Part shown: in pieces, positions 43,017 to 51,729 of the stretch
How the letters are laid out: each line of letters begins with the position of its first letter
Position numbering within the stretch: the first letter of the stretch is position 1
Origin: Amycolatopsis sp. CA-230715
Lineage (GTDB): Bacteria; Actinomycetota; Actinomycetes; Mycobacteriales; Pseudonocardiaceae
Assembly: GCF_018736145.1 (NCBI RefSeq)
Contig: NZ_CP059997.1
Span: 3,161,501 to 3,225,500 of the forward strand
Direction of reading: 5' to 3'
Length of the DNA: 64,000 nucleotides
Notes under the pieces: model-generated
Seen by the model: the letters and a program-made list of their open reading frames with translations, nothing else
What the model was told of the DNA's origin: nothing
Database searches by the model: none
Position numbers and translations under genes: made by a program

Positions 43017-44105
43017 TCAGTCCACTTCGGACGTTATGGGGGCGGAGACGGGGAAGTTGTGCTCGTGCGACCAGCTCAGCCGCACCCTGCCGTCGGTGAA
43101 CTCCGGCGGCGGGGAATCGTTCTGGCGCACCACCGAAAGCCTGCCGCCCGCGTCGAGGGAAACCTCGTAGCGCATGGTCGCCCCGGCGTAGACGACGTTC
43201 GTGACCGTGCCGGTGGCACTGGTCTCCCCCGGCGCGGCGGTGCGGGACAGATCGCCGTCGATGCGGATCTTCTCGGGTCTGATGCTGAACACGCCGCGCT
43301 TGCCGAGCACGCTTTCCGCGCCACGGCCGCGAAGCAGGTTCGAGGTGCCGACGAACCCGGCGACGAACGCGGTCTCCGGCCGCTCGTACACCTCGCGCGG
43401 GGTGCCGACCTGTTCGATGCGCCCGCCGTCGAACACCGCGACGCGGTCGCTCATGGTCAGCGCCTCGTCCTGGTCGTGCGTGACGAAGATGAACGTGATG
43501 CCGACCTCGCGCTGGATCTGCTTGAGCTCGGTCTGCATGGTGTGCCGCAGCTTCAGGTCCAGCGCGCCGAGCGGTTCGTCGAGCAGCAGCACCTTGGGCC
43601 GGTTCACCAGCGCGCGGGCCAGCGCCACCCGCTGCCGCTGCCCGCCGGAGAGCTGGCCCGGTTTGCGGTCGCCGAACTCCTCCAGCCGCACCGTGCGGAG
43701 CGCTTCGATCGCGCGCTCCCGCCGCTCGGCCTTGGGCACGCGCCGCACGCGCAGCCCGTATTCGACGTTCTGCCGCACGTTCAGGTGCGGGAACAACGCG
43801 TAGTCCTGGAAGACGGTGTTCACGTCGCGGTCGAACGGCGCGAGCCTGCTGACGTCCTCGCCGTGCAGCTCGATCGTGCCGCCGGTCGGCAGCTCGAACC
43901 CGGCGATCATGCGCAGCACCGTGGTCTTGCCCGAACCGGACGGGCCGAGCATCGAGAAGAACTCGCCGTGCGCGATGTCGATGTCCACCCCGTCGACGGC
44001 GTGCACGTCGCCGAAGTGCTTGCGCAGACCGCGAAGCCGGATCGCGGGCACGTCGGTGGCCGCGAGCGCGGCTTCCGGCGCGGCGGCGGGTGATTGGTTT
44101 GGCAT
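43017..44105 (-). CDS. potA: Polyamine-type ABC transporter ATPase (PotA-like)
   Basis: 362 residues. Walker A GPSGSGKTT, Q-loop QDYALFPHLN, signature LSGGQRQRVALARAL, Walker B VLLLDEPLGALD, H-loop VTHDQDEAL, then the C-terminal TOBE domain (FSIRPEKIRI). The ATG at 44105 is preceded by AAAGGACCACC. It powers PotBC import. It starts 23 bp after the aldehyde dehydrogenase stop, so the whole set is one operon. Confidence 0.88.
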   Translation of the reverse strand: MPNQSPAAAPEAALAATDVPAIRLRGLRKHFGDVHAVDGVDIDIAHGEFFSMLGPSGSGKTTVLRMIAGFELPTGGTIELHGEDVSRLAPFDRDVNTVFQDYALFPHLNVRQNVEYGLRVRRVPKAERRERAIEALRTVRLEEFGDRKPGQLSGGQRQRVALARALVNRPKVLLLDEPLGALDLKLRHTMQTELKQIQREVGITFIFVTHDQDEALTMSDRVAVFDGGRIEQVGTPREVYERPETAFVAGFVGTSNLLRGRGAESVLGKRGVFSIRPEKIRIDGDLSRTAAPGETSATGTVTNVVYAGATMRYEVSLDAGGRLSVVRQNDSPPPEFTDGRVRLSWSHEHNFPVSAPITSEVD

Positions 44106-44128
44106 GGTGGTCCTTTCGACGCCGACGC

Positions 44129-45547
44129 TCACAACGCGCTCATCACGTGCTTGACCCTGGTGTAGTCCTCGAGCCCGTAGAGCGAGAGATCCTTGCCGTA
44201 GCCCGATTTCTTGAACCCGCCGTGCGGCATCTCGGCGATCAGCGGGATGTGCGTGTTGATCCAGACGCAGCCGAAGTCGAGCTTCGCGGACATCCGGAGC
44301 GCGCGCTGGTGGTCCTTCGTCCACACCGAGGACGCGAGCGCGTACGGAACGCCGTTGGCGGAGGCGAGCGCGTCGGCCTCACCGGAGAACCGCTGCACGG
44401 TGATCACCGGGCCGAACACCTCGTGCTGGCTGATCTCGTCGTCCTGCCGCACGCCGGAAACCACGGTGGCTTCGTAGAAGTAGCCTTCCGAGCCCGCTCT
44501 GCGACCTCCACAGTGGACTGTCGCGTGCGCGGGGAGTCTGCGGATGAAACCGTCCACTTTGCTCAGCTGGTCGGCGTTGTTCAGCGGTCCGAACGCGACG
44601 GTCTCGTCATCGGGTTTCCCGGTCTTCGCCGCTTCGGCCACGCGGGTGAGCGCGGCGACGAACTCGTCGTGCACCTCGTCGTCGACGAGCACGCGGGTGG
44701 CCGCGGTGCAGTCCTGGCCGGCGTTGAAGTACCCGGCCTCGGCGATCGCGGCGGCCGCGGCTTCGAGATCGGCGTCGGCGAAGACCACCACCGGCGCCTT
44801 GCCGCCGAGTTCGAGGTGCACGCGCTTGACGTCGTTCGCCGCCGCGCCCGCGACCTCGATCCCCGCCCGCGCGGACCCGGTGATCGAGACCATCGCGGGA
44901 ATCTCGTGCTCGACGAGCGCGCGCCCGGTGTCGCGGTCGCCGCACACCACGTTGAACACGCCCGGCGGGAGGAATTCGCCGCAGATCTCGGCGAGCAGCA
45001 GCGTCGAACAGGGCGTGGTGTCCGACGGCTTGAGCACGATGGTGTTCCCGGCGGCGAGCGCGGGCGCGATCTTCCAGATCGCCATCAGCAGCGGGTAGTT
45101 CCACGGCGTGACCTGCGCGCAGACGCCGACGGGCTCGCGGCGCACGTACGAGGTGAACCCCTCTAGATACTCCCCCGCCGCCCGCCCTTCGAGCACGCGC
45201 GCCGCGCCCGCGAAGAACCGGACCTGGTCCAGCACCATCGGAATCTCTTCGGACATCGTGAGCGCGAGCGGTTTCCCGGTGTTCTCCGACTCGACGCGCA
45301 CGATCTCCTCGGCCCGTTCTTCGAGGACGTCGGCGATCTTCAGCAACGCGAGCTGCCGCTGGGCCGGAGTGGTCTCGCGCCAGCTCTCGAACGCCTTCGC
45401 GGCGACCCGGAGCGCGTGGTCGACCTCCTCGGGGCCCGCGACGGGCGCGGTGCAGAAGGCGCGCCCCGTCACCGGATCGACGATCTCGGCGACCCTGCCT
45501 GCCGGTTCGGCGTAGGCACCGCCGATGAAGTGGTTGAGCTGCCGCAC
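44129..45547 (-). CDS. Aldehyde dehydrogenase, gamma-aminobutyraldehyde/betaine-aldehyde type
   Basis: 472 residues. NAD-binding VTPWNYPLLMAIWKIAPALAAG and ITGSARAGIEVAG, catalytic Glu in LELGGKAPVVV, catalytic Cys in YFNAGQDCTAATRVLV. The opening LNHFIGGAYAEP and the PotABCD neighbours fit oxidation of 4-aminobutanal from putrescine to GABA. The GTG at 45547 has GAGGAG in front, while upstream in-frame codons run through the operator at 45613. It is the first gene of the uptake/oxidation operon. Confidence 0.85.
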   Translation of the reverse strand: MRQLNHFIGGAYAEPAGRVAEIVDPVTGRAFCTAPVAGPEEVDHALRVAAKAFESWRETTPAQRQLALLKIADVLEERAEEIVRVESENTGKPLALTMSEEIPMVLDQVRFFAGAARVLEGRAAGEYLEGFTSYVRREPVGVCAQVTPWNYPLLMAIWKIAPALAAGNTIVLKPSDTTPCSTLLLAEICGEFLPPGVFNVVCGDRDTGRALVEHEIPAMVSITGSARAGIEVAGAAANDVKRVHLELGGKAPVVVFADADLEAAAAAIAEAGYFNAGQDCTAATRVLVDDEVHDEFVAALTRVAEAAKTGKPDDETVAFGPLNNADQLSKVDGFIRRLPAHATVHCGGRRAGSEGYFYEATVVSGVRQDDEISQHEVFGPVITVQRFSGEADALASANGVPYALASSVWTKDHQRALRMSAKLDFGCVWINTHIPLIAEMPHGGFKKSGYGKDLSLYGLEDYTRVKHVMSAL

Positions 45548-45612
45548 TGCGAACTCCTCGTGCCCCGGTCGCTCTCGGCGACGCGATCTGCTCGGTCCGT
45601 GATGGCGCTTAA

Positions 45613-45630
45613 ACATATGACTCCATATGT
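45613..45630. promoter_or_regulatory. Inverted repeat, probable FadR/GntR operator
   Basis: ACATATG-ACTC-CATATGT, with 7-bp perfect arms, stands out as AT-rich in the 149-bp gap between the divergent dehydrogenase operon and the FadR-type regulator. GntR-family dimers bind such short palindromes. It probably serves both directions. Confidence 0.6.
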
Positions 45631-45696
45631 AATATGACAAGAGTTTGAGGCAAGATTGGTGCCATCGGGTTGCCGGACCAACGGCGAAGGGAGTCG

Positions 45697-46452
45697 ATGG
45701 CAGCGATGGGCCAGGGCATGTCGCACACCGCGCGATCCGCCATGTTCGCGCCGCTCGGCCAGCCGGGCCGGGTCGAGGCGGTCACCGCGCGGCTCGTCGA
45801 CGCGATCACCCTCGGCCTGCTCTCCGACGGCGAACAGCTCCCGAGCGAAGCCGATCTCGCCGGGCTCTTCGGCGTCTCCACGGTGACCATCAGGGAGGCG
45901 CTGGTCGCGCTGCGGCAGCAAGGTCTCGTCGAAACCCGGCGCGGCCGCAGCGGCGGCAGCTTCGTCAAGGCACCCGGCGAGCCCACGCTCGCGACCTGGC
46001 GGGACCGGCTCAGCACGGTGTCGCTCAGCGATCTGCGCGACGTCGGCGACCACTACCTCGCGATCGCGGGCGCCGCCGCGAAACTGGCCGCCGAACGCGC
46101 CACGCGGGAGGACGTCGAGCGGCTCGAACTCGCGACCGAGGACGTCCGCACCGCCACCGGGGTCGCGATCTCGCGCGCCGAACGGCAGTTCCACCTCGAG
46201 GTCGCGGCCGCGGCCCAGTCACCGCGGCTGACCCACCAGGAGGTACGGCTCCAGGGCGAGCACGGCGGCCTGCTCTGGCTGCCGTTCGCCACCGCCGACG
46301 AGCCGAGACGGGCGGCGCACGCCGAGCACCGCGCGATCACGGCCGCGATCGCACGCGGCGACGGCGACCTGGCCAGGAAACTGACCGAGGAACACATCCT
46401 CGACGCGATAGACCGGTTGGCAGAGGTGCACTTCGACCTTCTGGCCCCGTAA
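45697..46452 (+). CDS. FadR-type GntR transcriptional regulator
   Basis: 251 residues. The N-terminal winged helix (ARLVDAITLGLLSDGEQLPS, EADLAGLFGVSTVTIREAL, QQGLVETRRGRSGGSFV) is followed by an all-helical FCD effector domain with metal-binding-type histidines (FHLEVAAAAQSPRL, EHRAITAAIARGD). The ATG at 45697 follows GAAGGGAGTCG. It is divergent from the polyamine operon and 33 bp upstream of a Cache-domain gene. Likely a repressor responsive to a polyamine breakdown product; that is inference. Confidence 0.85.
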   Translation: MAAMGQGMSHTARSAMFAPLGQPGRVEAVTARLVDAITLGLLSDGEQLPSEADLAGLFGVSTVTIREALVALRQQGLVETRRGRSGGSFVKAPGEPTLATWRDRLSTVSLSDLRDVGDHYLAIAGAAAKLAAERATREDVERLELATEDVRTATGVAISRAERQFHLEVAAAAQSPRLTHQEVRLQGEHGGLLWLPFATADEPRRAAHAEHRAITAAIARGDGDLARKLTEEHILDAIDRLAEVHFDLLAP

Positions 46453-46485
46453 TGTGCGGCATCCGCGCATCGGAGGAAGAGCATC

Positions 46486-47202
46486 GTGAACGACACGCGC
46501 ACGCAAGCGGGCGACGAGATCGTCGAGCAGGTTTCCGCGCTGGTGGAAGGTGTTTTCGACCGGTTGAAGCCGGTGCTGACCGACGTGGAGGCCCTGCTCG
46601 GTGACGCGGGCGCCCGCGCGTCGGATCTCGACCGGCTGCGCCCCAGGGTCGTCGACTGCCTCGGCGGGCTGGTGGTCGGCGCCGGGTTCGTCGCGGCCCC
46701 GGACATCCTCGCCGACCAGCGGTTCGGCTTCGAATGGTGGACGAGCGACCCCGCGGGCGGCCCGCCGTCGCAGCTGTTCATCAGCCTCGACCCGGCGAGC
46801 CCCACCTTTCTCGACTACACGCGGCAGTCGTGGTTCACGGTGCCGAGGGACACCGGCAAGCGGCACATCAACGGCCCGTACGTCGACTACCTCTGCACCG
46901 ACGAGTACACGCTCACCTTCACCGTGCCCGCGCGGCGCGACGGCGTGTTCGCCGGTGTCGTGGGCGCGGACGTGTTCGTGCGGCAGGTCGAACGCGCGCT
47001 GCAGCCGAAGCTGCGCCCGCTCGGCGGACGCGCCGCGCTCGTCAACGCGCAGGGCCGCGTGATCGTGTCCAACAGCGCGCGGCTGGCCACCGGCTCGCTC
47101 CTGCGCGACGTCGACGTGCCGCGCTGGTGGACCGCGGGCGCCGAACCGGTCGCCGCGCTCCGCCGCTGCGGCGACACCCCCATCGCACTCGCCACGCCTT
47201 AG
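46486..47202 (+). CDS. Stand-alone cytoplasmic Cache-domain protein
   Basis: 238 residues, no signal peptide or membrane helix. The PDC/Cache pattern is visible: FEWWTSDP, FLDYTRQSWFTVPRDTGKRHINGPYVDYLCTDEYTLTFTVPA, GVVGADVFVRQVER, ALVNAQGRVIVSNSARL. Cache domains normally sit outside the membrane on chemoreceptors and kinases and bind amines or amino acids, so a free cytoplasmic one is unusual. It starts at a GTG with GGAGGAAGAG in front, 33 bp after the regulator, and probably senses or buffers a polyamine-related ligand. Confidence 0.72.
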   Translation: MNDTRTQAGDEIVEQVSALVEGVFDRLKPVLTDVEALLGDAGARASDLDRLRPRVVDCLGGLVVGAGFVAAPDILADQRFGFEWWTSDPAGGPPSQLFISLDPASPTFLDYTRQSWFTVPRDTGKRHINGPYVDYLCTDEYTLTFTVPARRDGVFAGVVGADVFVRQVERALQPKLRPLGGRAALVNAQGRVIVSNSARLATGSLLRDVDVPRWWTAGAEPVAALRRCGDTPIALATP

Positions 47203-47221
47203 CCACCGTTTGAGGCTTGGC

Positions 47222-47285
47222 GCGAGCTTTTCGCCGCATGTTTCAACGAAGTTTCAACGGGTCCTTCAATGAAACACTTGAAGGC
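47222..47285 (+). promoter_or_regulatory. Repeat-rich promoter/operator of the ABC exporter
   Basis: Within 50 bp lie GTTTCAA (47240), GTTTCAA (47251), CCTTCAA (47263), TGAAAC (47270) and TTGAAGG (47278). CCTTCAA and TTGAAGG form an inverted repeat with an 8-bp spacer. The arrangement resembles sites for TetR or PadR-type repressors. The regulator is not adjacent. Confidence 0.45.
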
Positions 47286-48224
47286 ATGGCTGCACGGAAC
47301 ATTCCTCCTAAACCAGAGTTCGAAACCAGCGGGCTGCGGATGCGCTACGGCACCACCGACGTGCTGCACGGCGTGGACCTCCACGCCCGCCGAGGCGAGG
47401 TACTCGGCCTGCTCGGCCCGAACGGGGCGGGCAAGACCACCACGATCGAAATACTCGAAGGCTTCCGGAAGCGGTCCGCCGGCGAAGTGCGCGTGCTCGG
47501 CGTGGATCCCGACGAAGGCGGCGAACAGTGGCGCGCGCGGCTCGGCATCGTGCTGCAGTCTTGGCGCGACCACGCGAAATGGCGCGTCCGCGAACTGCTC
47601 GACCACCTCGGCCGCTACTACGCGCCATACGGGACACCCACCCGGCCAAGGCCCTACGACGCCGACGAACTGATCGCGCTGGTCGGCCTCACCGAGCACG
47701 CGCGCACCCCCGTCGGCAGGCTCTCCGGTGGGCAGCGGCGGCGGTTCGACGTGGCCGTCGGGCTCGTCGGCAAACCCGATCTGCTCTTCCTCGACGAGCC
47801 GACGGTCGGCTTCGATCCGCAAGCGCGCCAAGACTTCCACGAACTGGTGCGCGCGCTGTCCTCGCGCGAGGACACCACGATCCTGCTCACCACGCACGAC
47901 CTCGACGAGGCGGAAAAGCTGTGCGACCGCATCGTGCTCCTGCTCGGCGGGCGGATCGTCGCCGACGGCACGCCGGCCGAGCTGGCCGCGCGAGTGTCTG
48001 GAAAGGACGAAGTCGCCTACCGGGTCGCCGGTGAATCCTTTGTGGACTCGGTGGCCGACGCGACCGCGCACGTGCGCGGCCTCTTCGATCGGCACGGTGA
48101 CGCGCTGAGCGACCTGGCGGTGCGCAGGGTCCGGCTCGAGGACGTCTACCTGAGCATGGTGCGGGAGTTCGAATCCGGCGCCCGCACCGAAGCGCCCGCC
48201 GAGCTGGCGGAGGTGACGGCATGA
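47286..48224 (+). CDS. ABC exporter ATP-binding protein (drug/DrrA-like)
   Basis: 312 residues. Walker A GLLGPNGAGKTTTIEILEG, signature LSGGQRRRFDVAVGL, Walker B LLFLDEPTVGFDP, H-loop LLTTHDLDEAEKL. The C-terminal extension is typical of the DrrA/CcmA exporter ATPases. I took the ATG at 47286 because the upstream in-frame codons coincide with the repeat-rich promoter. It overlaps the permease start by ATGA. Together they export an unknown compound. Confidence 0.85.
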   Translation: MAARNIPPKPEFETSGLRMRYGTTDVLHGVDLHARRGEVLGLLGPNGAGKTTTIEILEGFRKRSAGEVRVLGVDPDEGGEQWRARLGIVLQSWRDHAKWRVRELLDHLGRYYAPYGTPTRPRPYDADELIALVGLTEHARTPVGRLSGGQRRRFDVAVGLVGKPDLLFLDEPTVGFDPQARQDFHELVRALSSREDTTILLTTHDLDEAEKLCDRIVLLLGGRIVADGTPAELAARVSGKDEVAYRVAGESFVDSVADATAHVRGLFDRHGDALSDLAVRRVRLEDVYLSMVREFESGARTEAPAELAEVTA

Positions 48225-49048
48225 CCGCGTTCCGCACCGGGCCGCACCGCGGCTGGATCGAGCTGCGCCAGGTCCTGACCAGCCCGATGCAACTCATCGG
48301 CTGGTTGTTCTTCCCCGCCGCGACCGTCGTGGTGATGTACGCGCTGCGCGGCACCACCGTGCCGGGAACCAAGTTTTCCCTTGGCACACAAGCGGTTCCC
48401 GGCATTCTCGCGATGAACGTGGCGATGACCGGGGTGATGGGACTGGCGATGGCGCTGACCATGGACCGCGAGGACGGCACGCTGCTGCGCGCCAAGGCCA
48501 CCCCGAACGGCATGCGCGGCTACGTCACCGGCAAGGTGCTCGCCCAGGCGGGGCTGACCGTGGTGGTGCTGGCGATCGTGCTGGTCGCCGCGGTGGCCCT
48601 GTTCGACGGGTTCGCCCCGTCCTGGCTCGCGGTGGCCGGGATGACGGCGCTCGGCCTCGTCGCGACGCTGCCGCTCGGCGCGGTGCTCGGCTCGCTGTTC
48701 ACGAATTCGCAGAGCCTCAGCCTGGCCACCATGCTCCTGATGGGACTCCTGGTGATCTCCGGGGTGTTCTACCCGGTGACCGCGATGCCCGAGTGGCTGC
48801 AGTGGGTGGCGCAGGTGTTCCCGGTGTACTGGCTCGGGCTCGGCCTGCGCTCGGCGCTGCTGCCGGACGCGCTGGCGGTCGCGGAGATCGGCGAATCGTG
48901 GCGGCACCTGGCGACCGCCGGCGCGCTCGGCGCCTGGGCCGTCCTCGGTTTCGCGCTGGCGCCCGCGGTGCTCCGGCGGATGGCGCGACGCGAATCCGGG
49001 TCCGCCGTGGCGGCCCGCCGCGACCGGGTGGCACAGCGGATGGCGTGA
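48221..49048 (+). CDS. ABC-2 type exporter permease
   Basis: 275 residues and six helices of the ABC-2 family: WIELRQVLTSPMQLIGWLFFP, AMALTMDREDGTLLRAKATP (the cytoplasmic coupling motif), and SGVFYPVTAMPEWLQWVAQVFPVYWLGLGLR (the conserved late signature). It is translationally coupled to the ATPase. It is followed by a 13-bp-stem terminator-like hairpin. Confidence 0.85.
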   Translation: MTAFRTGPHRGWIELRQVLTSPMQLIGWLFFPAATVVVMYALRGTTVPGTKFSLGTQAVPGILAMNVAMTGVMGLAMALTMDREDGTLLRAKATPNGMRGYVTGKVLAQAGLTVVVLAIVLVAAVALFDGFAPSWLAVAGMTALGLVATLPLGAVLGSLFTNSQSLSLATMLLMGLLVISGVFYPVTAMPEWLQWVAQVFPVYWLGLGLRSALLPDALAVAEIGESWRHLATAGALGAWAVLGFALAPAVLRRMARRESGSAVAARRDRVAQRMA

Positions 49049-49057
49049 CCCACGCGA

Positions 49058-49100
49058 GTGCCGTTTTCCTTGCCGTCGCCAGGAAAACGGCACTTTCCCC
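49058..49100. terminator. Intrinsic-type terminator hairpin after the ABC exporter
   Basis: GTGCCGTTTTCCT and AGGAAAACGGCAC form a perfect 13-bp stem around a 10-nt loop (49058-49093), followed by TTTCCCC. It begins 9 bp after the permease stop. Confidence 0.7.
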
Positions 49101-49153
49101 GGAACTGTCGTACCCCGGCGCTAGCATGCTCGGTGACCTCAGAGGAGGAAACG

Positions 49154-49597
49154 ATGCGCAGTGAGGCGATGGAGCGGCTGGACGCGCTGGTGGGATCGTG
49201 GCGGACGACGTTGAGCGATGCGTGGTTCCTGGAGCCCGCCGACCAAGAGGTACCGGGCGAAGCGACGGCCGAGTGGCTCGGTGACGCGTTCGTGGTCGTC
49301 CGCTGGACGATGGAGGGGGAGCCGGGCGGGGCCACCAGCAAGATGGTCCTCGTACTCGGCCGCAGCGACGCGAACGACGCCTACACGGCGCTCTACCACG
49401 ACGAACGAGGCGTCTGCCGGGTGTTCGCCATGACCTTCGACGGCACGCGGTGGACCCTGAACCGCGAGGACCCCGACATGTTCCAGCGGTTCGTCGCCGA
49501 GGTCGAGCCGGATCGGATCGCCGGTCGCTGGGAAGCGTCCGAGGATCAGGGGGTGAACTGGCGCAAGGACTTCGACCTCGTCTTCGAGCGGGCGTAA
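49154..49597 (+). CDS. DUF1579-like small lipocalin-type protein
   Basis: 147 residues from an ATG with GAGGAGGAAACG in front. ERLDALVGSWRTTLSDAWF opens like DUF1579/THAP4-like beta-barrels (GxW near the N-terminus), with alternating strands VVRWTMEGEPG, YTALYHDERGVCRVFAMTF, WRKDFDLVFERA. The family binds small ligands or haem, or is uncharacterised. It lies 27 bp before an alpha/beta hydrolase in the same direction, so the two may be cotranscribed. No specific function is assigned. Confidence 0.65.
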   Translation: MRSEAMERLDALVGSWRTTLSDAWFLEPADQEVPGEATAEWLGDAFVVVRWTMEGEPGGATSKMVLVLGRSDANDAYTALYHDERGVCRVFAMTFDGTRWTLNREDPDMFQRFVAEVEPDRIAGRWEASEDQGVNWRKDFDLVFERA

Positions 49598-49624
49598 CGG
49601 CGGGAAGGGGTGCAGACTCCGCGC

Positions 49625-50440
49625 ATGGAGCTGACCGATCACGACGTGCCGACCGTGCTCGGCAGGATCAGGGTGCGCGCGGGCGGCGAGGGCCCGGCGA
49701 TGCTGTTCTGGCCGAGCCTGCTGATGGACGGCTCGCTGTGGTCGGCGCAGGCCGAGCACTTCGGGGTCGACCACCGGGTCGTGCTCGTGGACCCGCCCGG
49801 CCACGGCGCGAGCGAACCGTTGACGCGCGGGTTCTCCTTCGACGAGTGCGCGCGCTGCGTCGTGGACATCCTCGACGGGCTCGATCTCGCCGACGTCGAT
49901 TTCGTCGGTAACTCGTGGGGCGGCATGATCGGCGGCACCTTCGCCGCCCGCCATCCCGAGCGGGTGCGCACGGCGGTGCTGATGAACTGCACGGCGTCCC
50001 CCGCCGGTCCGCGGCAGCGGCTCGAATACCCGCTGCTGACGCGCGTGGCGAAACTGCTCGGCGGGATCCGCCCGCCCCTGACGAGATCGGTGGTGCACGC
50101 GTTCGCCGGGCCGACGACCCGGCGGGAGAAGCCCGCGGTGGTGGCCGCGATCAAGGCGTCGGCGGAGCGCGCCGACCCGCGGTCGACGTCGTGGGCGGTG
50201 ACGAGCGTGGTGCCGCGGCGCCCCGATCAGCGCGCGCTGTTCGGCGGCATCCGCACCCCGGTGCTGGTCGTCGCGGGTGAGGATGACGCGACCTTCCCGG
50301 TCGCCGAAACCCGCGCGATGGCCGACACGATCCCCGGCGCGCGGTTCGCCGTGCTGCCCCGCACCGCGCATCTCGCCGCGCTGGAAAGCCCCGCCGAGGT
50401 CAACGCCCTGATCGACGAGTTCCTGGCGGCGCACCGATGA
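49625..50440 (+). CDS. Alpha/beta-fold hydrolase
   Basis: 271 residues. Nucleophile elbow FVGNSWGGMIGG (Ser), oxyanion region LVDPPGHGASE, acidic residue in VVAGEDDATFP, and catalytic His in PRTAHLAALESP. A typical soluble esterase or C-C hydrolase; the substrate is unknown. The ATG at 49625 was preferred over a GTG at 49610, which sits directly on the ribosome site GGAAGGGG. The stop overlaps the next start (ATGA). Confidence 0.82.
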   Translation: MELTDHDVPTVLGRIRVRAGGEGPAMLFWPSLLMDGSLWSAQAEHFGVDHRVVLVDPPGHGASEPLTRGFSFDECARCVVDILDGLDLADVDFVGNSWGGMIGGTFAARHPERVRTAVLMNCTASPAGPRQRLEYPLLTRVAKLLGGIRPPLTRSVVHAFAGPTTRREKPAVVAAIKASAERADPRSTSWAVTSVVPRRPDQRALFGGIRTPVLVVAGEDDATFPVAETRAMADTIPGARFAVLPRTAHLAALESPAEVNALIDEFLAAHR

Positions 50441-50946
50441 CCGCGTACGAGCGGACCACCGCCCGCCTCCGGCTGCGCCGCGTCGAGCGCGCCGACCTCG
50501 ACGCCTTCCACGCGCTCGAAACGGCCCTCCGCGCCCGGGAAACCCCACCGCGCGAACCGCCGTCGCGGGAAACCTCGGCGAAGTACCTCAACGCCTTCGC
50601 CGAGGTGTGGGAAGCGGGCGAACTCGGCTACTGGGCACTGCTGTACGAAAACCGGATCGCGGGCTTCGGCGGCATCCGGCTCATCACCGGGGAGGACGGT
50701 CCACACTGGAATCTCTACTACCGCGTCGACCCGGCGCTGCACGGCCTCGGCCTGGCCACCGAGATGGCCCGCGAAGCACTCGCGCTCGCCACCGAGATCC
50801 GTCCACAATGGCCAGTGGTAGCCGAGACGAAACCGGGGAACACCGCCGCCATCGCGGTGGCCGAACGAGCGGGGCTCACCAAACAGCCCTACACCGACGG
50901 CGATCCCTACGTCGTACTCGTCAAAAACCCGGACACGGCAGCGTAG
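50437..50946 (+). CDS. GNAT-family N-acetyltransferase
   Basis: 169 residues. TTARLRLRRVERADLDAFHALE, YWALLYENRIAGFGGIRLI, then the acetyl-CoA loop region VDPALHGLGLATEMAREAL (GLGLA) and VAETKPGNTAAIAVAERAGL. Acceptor unknown. It is coupled to the hydrolase upstream (ATGA) and overlaps the convergent hydrolase gene at its 3' end by 40 bp. Confidence 0.82.
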   Translation: MTAYERTTARLRLRRVERADLDAFHALETALRARETPPREPPSRETSAKYLNAFAEVWEAGELGYWALLYENRIAGFGGIRLITGEDGPHWNLYYRVDPALHGLGLATEMAREALALATEIRPQWPVVAETKPGNTAAIAVAERAGLTKQPYTDGDPYVVLVKNPDTAA

Positions 50947-51722
50947 AACTCGCCCGGCGCCTCCAGCCACGGCACGTGCCCCACCTCGGGCAAGACCACC
51001 CGTTCCCCCGACGGCAGCGCCTCCGCCAGCGAATCCACCGCCCACCGGGGCCGGAGGTCCGCGGCACCGTCCACAAGCAACACCGGAACCGCCAGCCCTC
51101 GGCATTCCGCCACCAGATCAGCCTCCCGAGGCGATTCCTCCGCGGCGATCGCCGCGTTGCACTCGTAGTTGACCTCAAACCACGGTGTCGCCATCGCCTC
51201 GGCGTGTTCGCGAGCACGGGAAGAGTCGGCGAAGTCCGCCGTCCACTGCAGCACCGCCAGTTCCCGCCCCTCTTCCGGGGTGCGCTCGCGTGCCCGCAAC
51301 TCCTCCCACCGCGGGCGGTCTTCGCCCAGCCGTGCCAGGAATTTCTTCCTGAACTCCGCGTGCCAGCGATCGCCGATGCCGACACCGGAAACGTAGACCA
51401 CTTTGGACACCCGCTCGGGATGGTCCAATGCGTACCGCAGCACGACCTGCGCGCCCCACGAATGCCCGAACAGGGCCATCCGGTCCAGCCCGAAGCCGCG
51501 CCGCACCGCGTCCAGGTCGTCGACGGTGCGCGCCAGCGAATACGGGCCGCCGGGTGCCGAGCGGCCGCAGCCGCGCTGGTCCCAGCGGATCATCCGGCCC
51601 GGCAGTGCCACGTCTTCGAACATGTCCCACAGGCCGGGCCCGCCGTGGCAGCACACCACCGGCTCCCCCGCGCCGCGCTCCTGTGCCCACAGCCGGTGGC
51701 CGTCCTCGGCGAAGATGTCCAT
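50907..51722 (-). CDS. Alpha/beta hydrolase, proline-iminopeptidase-like
   Basis: 271 residues. The HGGPGLWD oxyanion motif, RWDQRGCGRS and the nucleophile elbow FGHSWGAQ are the S33 peptidase/proline iminopeptidase signature; Asp lies in LLVDGAADLR and His in EVGHVPWLEAP. It probably releases N-terminal residues or hydrolyses small amides or esters. It starts 7 bp after the secreted lipase-like gene and is probably cotranscribed with it. The 3' end overlaps the GNAT gene on the other strand. Confidence 0.8.
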   Translation of the reverse strand: MDIFAEDGHRLWAQERGAGEPVVCCHGGPGLWDMFEDVALPGRMIRWDQRGCGRSAPGGPYSLARTVDDLDAVRRGFGLDRMALFGHSWGAQVVLRYALDHPERVSKVVYVSGVGIGDRWHAEFRKKFLARLGEDRPRWEELRARERTPEEGRELAVLQWTADFADSSRAREHAEAMATPWFEVNYECNAAIAAEESPREADLVAECRGLAVPVLLVDGAADLRPRWAVDSLAEALPSGERVVLPEVGHVPWLEAPGEFYAAVSGFLTSTT

Positions 51723-51729
51723 CCCGCGA

